Part shown: piece by piece, positions 23,812 to 28,073 of the stretch
Position numbering within the stretch: position 1 is the stretch's first letter
Layout of the letters: every line of letters begins with the position of its first letter
From: a virus
IMG/VR virus record: IMGVR_UViG_3300046009_000407
Location: 1-28,073 of that record
Direction: 5' to 3' (one strand)
DNA: 28,073 bases
Translations under genes and position numbers: made by a program
Notes under the pieces: generated by a model
The model's database searches: none
What the model was told of the DNA's origin: nothing
The model's input: the letters and a program-made list of their open reading frames with translations, nothing else

Positions 23812-24189
23812 ATGGCAAATCCAAATATTATCAATGTCACAACCCTCACAGGTAACACGACATACCTCACACCAGCTAACACAACAGCTAACACCTTGTT
23901 GTCTAACGCCGCATCTTCTGGTCTGGTCTTCAAGATCAACCAGATCGTGTGTGCTAATGTGAACGGCGCAAGTGCAGTAAACGCAACGGTTGCAATTAAC
24001 AACGCCGCCGCTGGTGCAGGTACGAACTTCCCAATTATCTCTACGATCTCTGTGCCTGCTAGTGCATCTGTGATTGCAGTGGATAAGACAACGGCTGTGT
24101 ACCTGATGGAAAATCAATCCATCGTGGTGACTTCTGGTACATCTAGCGGTATCACTTACACGATCAGCTACGAGTCAATCGCAAGCTGA
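23812..24189 (+). CDS. Beta-rich virion protein, tail-tip type
   Basis: This 125-residue protein is Asn/Thr/Ala-rich with regular strands (NVTTLTGNTTYLTPANTTAN; GLVFKINQIVCANVNG; ISTISVPASASVIAVDKTTA; TSGTSSGITYTISYESIAS). The pattern of an N-terminal Thr-rich strand, then VFKINQI and PASAS...DKTTAVYL-E resembles small phage proteins of beta-sandwich type beside fibres. AAGGA at 23802-23806 precedes its ATG. It lies just before the two propeller genes and may act as their attachment or trimerisation partner. Function inferred from context. Confidence 0.65.
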   Translation: MANPNIINVTTLTGNTTYLTPANTTANTLLSNAASSGLVFKINQIVCANVNGASAVNATVAINNAAAGAGTNFPIISTISVPASASVIAVDKTTAVYLMENQSIVVTSGTSSGITYTISYESIAS

Positions 24190-24201
24190 TAGGGGAACAG
24201 T

Positions 24202-25344
24202 ATGTCTATAAGACAAATGTTCTTGGGGAGCATAGTTAAGCCGGGGTTCAATCCTCTAGCGGCTCAGACTACAACCACTTTTTACAACTTATATAGTTGG
24301 GGAAGAAATGGTCAGGGTCAGCTAGGTCTTGGAAATAGAACAGATTATTCATCCCCCAAACAAGTTGGCTCTTTAACTGATTGGTTAACTGTTGTTGGTG
24401 GTCAATACGATAGTTTTTCTGTTAAAAATGATGGTAGTCTTTGGGATTGGGGTTGGAATAATAATGCTCAGTTAGGTCTTGGAAACACGACTCAATATTC
24501 AAGTCCCAAACAAGTTGGCGCTCTTATAACTTGGTCTAAGATAGCAACTTCTAAAGCATATTACTCCACATTAGCTGTTAAAACTGACGGTACTTTATGG
24601 AGTTGGGGTAACAGTAGTTTTGGTCAATTAGGTCTTGGAAACTTAACAGCTTATTCATCCCCAAAACAAATTGGCGCTTTAACTAATTGGTTAAGTGTTA
24701 CTGGTTCTTATGCCTCATTCATGGCAGTAAAAACTAATGGAACATTGTGGGCTTGGGGAAATAATATTAACGGTCAACTTGGACAGGGAAATGTAACAAG
24801 ATATTCTAGCCCCAAGCAAATTGGTTCTTTGACTAATTGGTTGCAAGTATCTGGTTGTTATTTAGCAGTTGCCGCAATTAAAACAGATGGAACAATGTGG
24901 TCTTGGGGCGCTAATAATGAAGGCCAACTAGGTCTTGGTAATGGCACATATTATTCCTCTCCTAAACAGATTGGCGCTTTGACTAATTGGTCTAAACTTT
25001 CTGTAAATGGCGGCAGTAACAATGGTTTTTTAGCTGTTAAAACAGACGGAACATTGTGGGCTTGGGGGTCAAATGGCTCTGGTCAATTGGGCGATGGAAC
25101 TAGAACAAATCGTAATTCTCCTGTACAGATTGGTGCACTAACTAATTGGTCAATTGTTGCTACTGGGCAGGCTTTTTCTCTTTCAATTAAAACAGATGGT
25201 ACTCTTTGGTCTTGGGGTCGAGGAAGTTCAGGTCAATTGGGGTTTAATAATTTAACTTATTACTCTTCCCCAAAACAAGTTGGCTCGTCAACAACATGGC
25301 TTGCAGTTGCGGCAGGGGAACGACATACTCTGGCTCTAGGATAA
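24202..25344 (+). CDS. RCC1-type seven-bladed beta-propeller, tail-associated (first)
   Basis: This 380-residue protein contains seven tandem repeats of about 50 residues, each built as W/Y-x-W-G, GQLGLGN, YSSPKQ(V/I)G, a(L)TNW, then (A/S)VKTDGTL. WG positions occur at YSWG, WDWG, WSWG, WAWG, WSWG, WAWG, WSWG, so a full seven-blade disc is predicted. RCC1 propellers are exchange factors or binding scaffolds in other settings; in a tail region a ligand-binding receptor-recognition disc is likely. The first 30 residues (start MSIRQMFLGSIVKPGFNPLA) may attach it to the tail. Base composition is visibly AT-richer than the head genes, suggesting recent acquisition. Confidence 0.8.
   Translation: MSIRQMFLGSIVKPGFNPLAAQTTTTFYNLYSWGRNGQGQLGLGNRTDYSSPKQVGSLTDWLTVVGGQYDSFSVKNDGSLWDWGWNNNAQLGLGNTTQYSSPKQVGALITWSKIATSKAYYSTLAVKTDGTLWSWGNSSFGQLGLGNLTAYSSPKQIGALTNWLSVTGSYASFMAVKTNGTLWAWGNNINGQLGQGNVTRYSSPKQIGSLTNWLQVSGCYLAVAAIKTDGTMWSWGANNEGQLGLGNGTYYSSPKQIGALTNWSKLSVNGGSNNGFLAVKTDGTLWAWGSNGSGQLGDGTRTNRNSPVQIGALTNWSIVATGQAFSLSIKTDGTLWSWGRGSSGQLGFNNLTYYSSPKQVGSSTTWLAVAAGERHTLALG
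24340..24369 (+). repeat. 30-base exact direct repeat shared by the RCC1 genes, copy 1
   Basis: Positions 24340-24369 and 25816-25845 are identical over 30 bases, 1476 bases apart, in equivalent parts of a blade (D-YSSPKQVG). Blade DNA elsewhere differs at wobble positions, so this perfect match stands out. It is a plausible site for recombination between the two genes. Confidence 0.7.
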
Positions 25345-25347
25345 ATC

Positions 25348-26514
25348 ATGGCAGTAACAGTAACCACAGGCGTTCAATACTCAGGCATCTGGACAATGCA
25401 ACAGGTGAATGCCGCTATTGCGGCTGGGACTTGGCCTGTCGGAAGCCCTAATCGTTTGTACTCATTTGGTGCAAACAATCAAGGTCAACTCGGCCTTGGA
25501 AATACTACCTCTTACTCATCTCCCAAACAAATTGGGACAGGAAATAGATGGCTTCGTGTCAATGGCGCTATGGATGGCGGTCATATGCTGTCTGTTTTTT
25601 CAACTGGTGCTTTGTATGCTTGGGGTCAAAATGATCGTGGTCAACTTGGTCTTAGTAACAGTTCTTATGGTGTAAGCAGTCCTACTCAAGTTGGAGCATT
25701 GACTAATTGGTCAACAACTTCAGGTGGATATGCTTGTACTCTTGCGGTCAAAACTGATGGTACTTTATGGTCATGGGGACGAGGTGATAATGGTGTTCTT
25801 GGCTTAGGCAATGTTACAGATTATTCATCCCCCAAACAAGTTGGCGCATTGACTGGCTGGTCTTCCGTTGCGGCTGGACAAGATTCTAGCTATGCCATTA
25901 AAACAGATGGTACTTTATGGGCGTGGGGTTCTGGTGGTTCTGGTGCTTTGGGTCTAGGCAACACTACTAGCTATTCCTCTCCAAAACAAGTGGGTGCTTT
26001 AACAAGTTGGTTGCAAGTGGTTGGTGGTTACGGATGGGCTTTTGCTATTCGTTCTGACAATACAATTTGGGCGTGGGGCAGAGGTGGGCAAGGTCAGCTT
26101 GGAAATAGCAATACATTTGATCGTTCTTCACCAGTTCAAATTGGAGCTTTAACTAATTGGTCTTCTGGCGCGGCTGGTCAACAATCTGGTTATGGGATTA
26201 AAACCGATGGCACTATGTGGGCATGGGGTAACAATGGTCAAGGTCGTTTAGGAATTGGAACGGCGGTAAACAATTCATCTCCAGTTCAAGTTGGTGCATT
26301 GACTACTTGGTTAAAAGTTTGTTCTGGAAAATATCAAGCGTACGCTGTAAAAACTGACGGGACTTTATGGTCTTGGGGTGACGGAAGTGGTGGAAAATTG
26401 GGTCTTGGAAATACAACAACTTATTCATCTCCAGTGCAAATTGGTTCATCTACCAATTGGATTGCGATACCATCACAAGTTCAAGTCTCATTTGCCGCAA
26501 TAACAACAGCATAA
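25348..26514 (+). CDS. RCC1-type seven-bladed beta-propeller, tail-associated (second)
   Basis: This 388-residue paralog of the gene before it starts 4 bases after that gene's stop. It opens VTTGVQYSGIWTMQQVNAA then AIAAGTWP, a segment I know from phage fibre and tail proteins. It then has seven propeller repeats beginning YSFG, YAWG, WSWG, WAWG, WAWG, WAWG, WSWG. Its blades vary more than the first gene's (VSSPTQVG, FDRSSPVQIG, AVNNSSPVQVG). Both genes share an exact 30-base stretch. Surface loops between shared strands are the likely variable receptor-contact positions. Confidence 0.8.
   Translation: MAVTVTTGVQYSGIWTMQQVNAAIAAGTWPVGSPNRLYSFGANNQGQLGLGNTTSYSSPKQIGTGNRWLRVNGAMDGGHMLSVFSTGALYAWGQNDRGQLGLSNSSYGVSSPTQVGALTNWSTTSGGYACTLAVKTDGTLWSWGRGDNGVLGLGNVTDYSSPKQVGALTGWSSVAAGQDSSYAIKTDGTLWAWGSGGSGALGLGNTTSYSSPKQVGALTSWLQVVGGYGWAFAIRSDNTIWAWGRGGQGQLGNSNTFDRSSPVQIGALTNWSSGAAGQQSGYGIKTDGTMWAWGNNGQGRLGIGTAVNNSSPVQVGALTTWLKVCSGKYQAYAVKTDGTLWSWGDGSGGKLGLGNTTTYSSPVQIGSSTNWIAIPSQVQVSFAAITTA
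25816..25845 (+). repeat. 30-base exact direct repeat shared by the RCC1 genes, copy 2
   Basis: This second copy lies in blade 3 of the second propeller gene, whereas copy 1 lies in blade 1 of the first. Crossover between them would delete or duplicate a set of blades (1476 bases) and join the first gene's start to the second gene's later blades in the same reading frame, since 1476 is a multiple of three. Confidence 0.7.
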
Positions 26515-26518
26515 ACAC

Positions 26519-28073
26519 ATGAACAAAACACTGCACTTCCTCTCTGGCATTCCTCGTTCTGGCTCAACAGTCCTTGCGGCTATCCTGAATCAGAATCCGA
26601 TGACTCATGTATCCACCACATCTGGGCTTGTCCACGCCCTTGATGGCTTGGCTAATACATGGCACTCAGCGGGTCTTCTCAATGAGAACGATCCCACCAG
26701 AGAGAAGCTTGCACAGACGATGCGTGGTTGCATTGATGCGTTCTACGAAGATACAGACAAACCTGTCATCATTGACAAGTCTCGTGGCTGGCCTATCCCC
26801 CAGATCATGGGTGCGATGTCTCAGGTGATTGGTCGCCCATGCAAGGTGATTGCTACAGTGCGTCCAGTACCAGACTGCATGGCTTCATTTGTCCGTGTGG
26901 CAAAGCCTGCTGATCTGGATGAGTTTATGTACTCAGGCCAGTTAGCTGACCACTTGAAAGCCGCTTACCTGTCTTTGGAAGCTGGCTACCAAGCCATGCC
27001 AGAGAACTTCCTGTTTGTTGAATACGACAAGCTGTTGGCTGATCCCCGCGCAGAACTTGCCCGTATCCATGAGTTCTTGGAACTTCCCGAATACGACTAC
27101 GACTTCTCCAACATTGATGGCTCATCAGTCAAAGAAGATGACGAGAACCTCCATGGTTACGCTGGTATGCACGATGTCAAACCAGTTTTGGCTAAACAGC
27201 ACAACGACAAGTCTAAAGACCTGCTCAAACACCACTACAACCAGTTCTGCCAGCCAGAATTCTGGAGCGGTGGCGTTCGTACCATGCCAGAGTTGGATGA
27301 CCTTGATCTACAGGTAGCCGCAGGCAAGATGGGTGACTTTGTTGAAGGCTGGAGACTGTCTGAGAAGCTCCACGCAGAGCGTCCTAACGACCACCGTGCG
27401 GCTTATAACCGTTCATGGTATTTACTCAAGCAGGGTCAGATTGGCGAAGGCTACAAGCAGATGGATCGTGGTCGCTACTGTGGGATCATTGGTGAGCGCC
27501 GCCCAGACACACCAGCCCCTGAGTGGGACGGTAAGACCAAAGGGACTATCCTCCTGTACTGCGACCACGGCTTGGGCGATCAGATTCACCAAGTGCGCTA
27601 TGCCCGTGATTTAGTGGCTAGGGGTAACAAGGTTGTGGTCTGCTGTTCTGGTCAACTGGCTCACTTGTTTGCTGGCATTGAAGGCGTATCCGCTGTGGTT
27701 CAGGTTGGTGCTGAGTTTGGCGTGTTCCACGACTTCTGGTGCTATGGCATGACAGCCCCTAACTACCTTGGCTACGAGATGTCTGATCTGCGTGGTGATG
27801 CTTACATTCCTAAGCCTACGACCATCAAAGGCCGTAAGAAACGCATCGGTATCCGCTGGCAGGGCAACTCAAAGTTTGAAGACGATCACAACAAGAAGTT
27901 CCCTTACGAACTGCTGTTCAACGCCATCAAAGATGCTGACGCAGAATTCATTTCTTTACAGCGTGATGAGGGTGCTGAGGCTTGCCCAACATGGGTAAAA
28001 CAAGTACCATTAAACACATGGGCAGACACCCAAGCGGCGGTGGCTAGTTGTGATCTGGTGATCTCTTCTTGCA
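26519..28073 (+). CDS. Sulfotransferase-TPR-glycosyltransferase fusion (3' truncated by window)
   Basis: From ATG 26519 the frame is open to the last base (518 residues seen). Residues 1 to about 250 are a sulfotransferase: FLSGIPRSGSTVLAAIL (7-23) is the 5'-phosphosulfate-binding loop and KVIATVRPVPDCMASFVR (109-126) the 3'-phosphate site, so PAPS should be the donor. About 270-320 looks like TPR helices (NRSWYLLKQGQIGEGY). From about 342 a GT-B glycosyltransferase of the heptosyltransferase/SPINDLY type appears: GLGDQIHQVRYARDL, RIGIRWQGNSKFEDD, AEFISLQRDEG. No ribosome binding site precedes it, so it is coupled to the propeller gene. It may decorate fibres, propellers or host surface glycans. 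Confidence 0.75.
   Translation, partial: MNKTLHFLSGIPRSGSTVLAAILNQNPMTHVSTTSGLVHALDGLANTWHSAGLLNENDPTREKLAQTMRGCIDAFYEDTDKPVIIDKSRGWPIPQIMGAMSQVIGRPCKVIATVRPVPDCMASFVRVAKPADLDEFMYSGQLADHLKAAYLSLEAGYQAMPENFLFVEYDKLLADPRAELARIHEFLELPEYDYDFSNIDGSSVKEDDENLHGYAGMHDVKPVLAKQHNDKSKDLLKHHYNQFCQPEFWSGGVRTMPELDDLDLQVAAGKMGDFVEGWRLSEKLHAERPNDHRAAYNRSWYLLKQGQIGEGYKQMDRGRYCGIIGERRPDTPAPEWDGKTKGTILLYCDHGLGDQIHQVRYARDLVARGNKVVVCCSGQLAHLFAGIEGVSAVVQVGAEFGVFHDFWCYGMTAPNYLGYEMSDLRGDAYIPKPTTIKGRKKRIGIRWQGNSKFEDDHNKKFPYELLFNAIKDADAEFISLQRDEGAEACPTWVKQVPLNTWADTQAAVASCDLVISSC

Noticed and set aside
24202-26514. Regular repeats of about 150 bases, resembling an array
   Set aside because: They are protein-coding RCC1 blades in one open frame with varied third bases. 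They are not short identical repeats with unique spacers, so not CRISPR.
24202-26514. Diversity-generating retroelement target in the propellers
   Set aside because: No reverse transcriptase gene or template repeat is seen in the window, and the variable positions are not adenine-biased in an obvious way.
1-28073. tRNA, rRNA, insertion sequences or attachment site
   Set aside because: No cloverleaf with a T-arm (GGTTCGAAtCC-type), transposase, terminal inverted repeats or integrase was found by reading both strands.

Overview
The window is part of the genome of a tailed double-stranded DNA phage (Caudoviricetes). All 39 genes I call are on the + strand, packed end to end, with many 4-base (ATGA), 8-base (ATGGCTGA) or longer overlaps and almost no intergenic DNA. 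The order (terminase, portal, scaffold, capsid, adaptor, fibres) and the absence of any host-type gene, rRNA or tRNA fit an uncultured environmental phage. Protein styles such as K/R-G-G peptides, VNVIKPKGGNW and a sulfotransferase next to the fibres resemble phages of freshwater or marine proteobacteria, but the host cannot be read from this DNA. No tape measure, tail tube or sheath gene is visible, and two very large internal-type proteins precede the portal. That suggests a short-tailed (podovirus-like) particle, although genes beyond 28073 are unseen.

Region 1 (1-1938) is the end of a DNA-metabolism or early block. It holds the tail of an unidentified protein, a VRR-NUC-like nuclease, a run of tiny genes (one a single-membrane-span peptide, one a four-cysteine protein), an NrdR-like zinc ribbon protein, and an HNH-type protein that starts at TTG inside the zinc ribbon gene.

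Region 2 (1943-4988) is packaging: small terminase, an unknown protein, large terminase with intact ATPase and nuclease motifs, then a membrane-anchored coiled coil and two small basic proteins.

Region 3 (4992-11643) holds two tandem homologous proteins of 805 and 1413 residues. Each carries a PcfJ-like H-C-V domain, and the cysteine is serine in the first copy. They look like multidomain polyvalent proteins carried in the virion. Region 4 (11636-18721) is head morphogenesis: portal, two small proteins, a GroES-type co-chaperonin, scaffold, a conserved head-region protein, a probable decoration protein, the HK97-fold major capsid protein and another structural protein. Region 5 (18723-21069) has small virion proteins and the head-tail adaptor, which carries an inserted galactose-binding-like beta-sandwich.

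Region 6 (21070-28073) is the host-contact region. It holds a long repetitive tail fibre, a small ferritin/Dps-like four-helix protein, two small fibre or beta-rich proteins, two AT-rich seven-bladed RCC1-type propellers in tandem, and a sulfotransferase-TPR-glycosyltransferase fusion that runs off the window. Two sigma70-like promoters share the string TATAATTTTC followed by TCAAT. They sit before the capsid genes (15867) and before the adaptor/fibre genes (19726), and they divide the late genes into transcription units.
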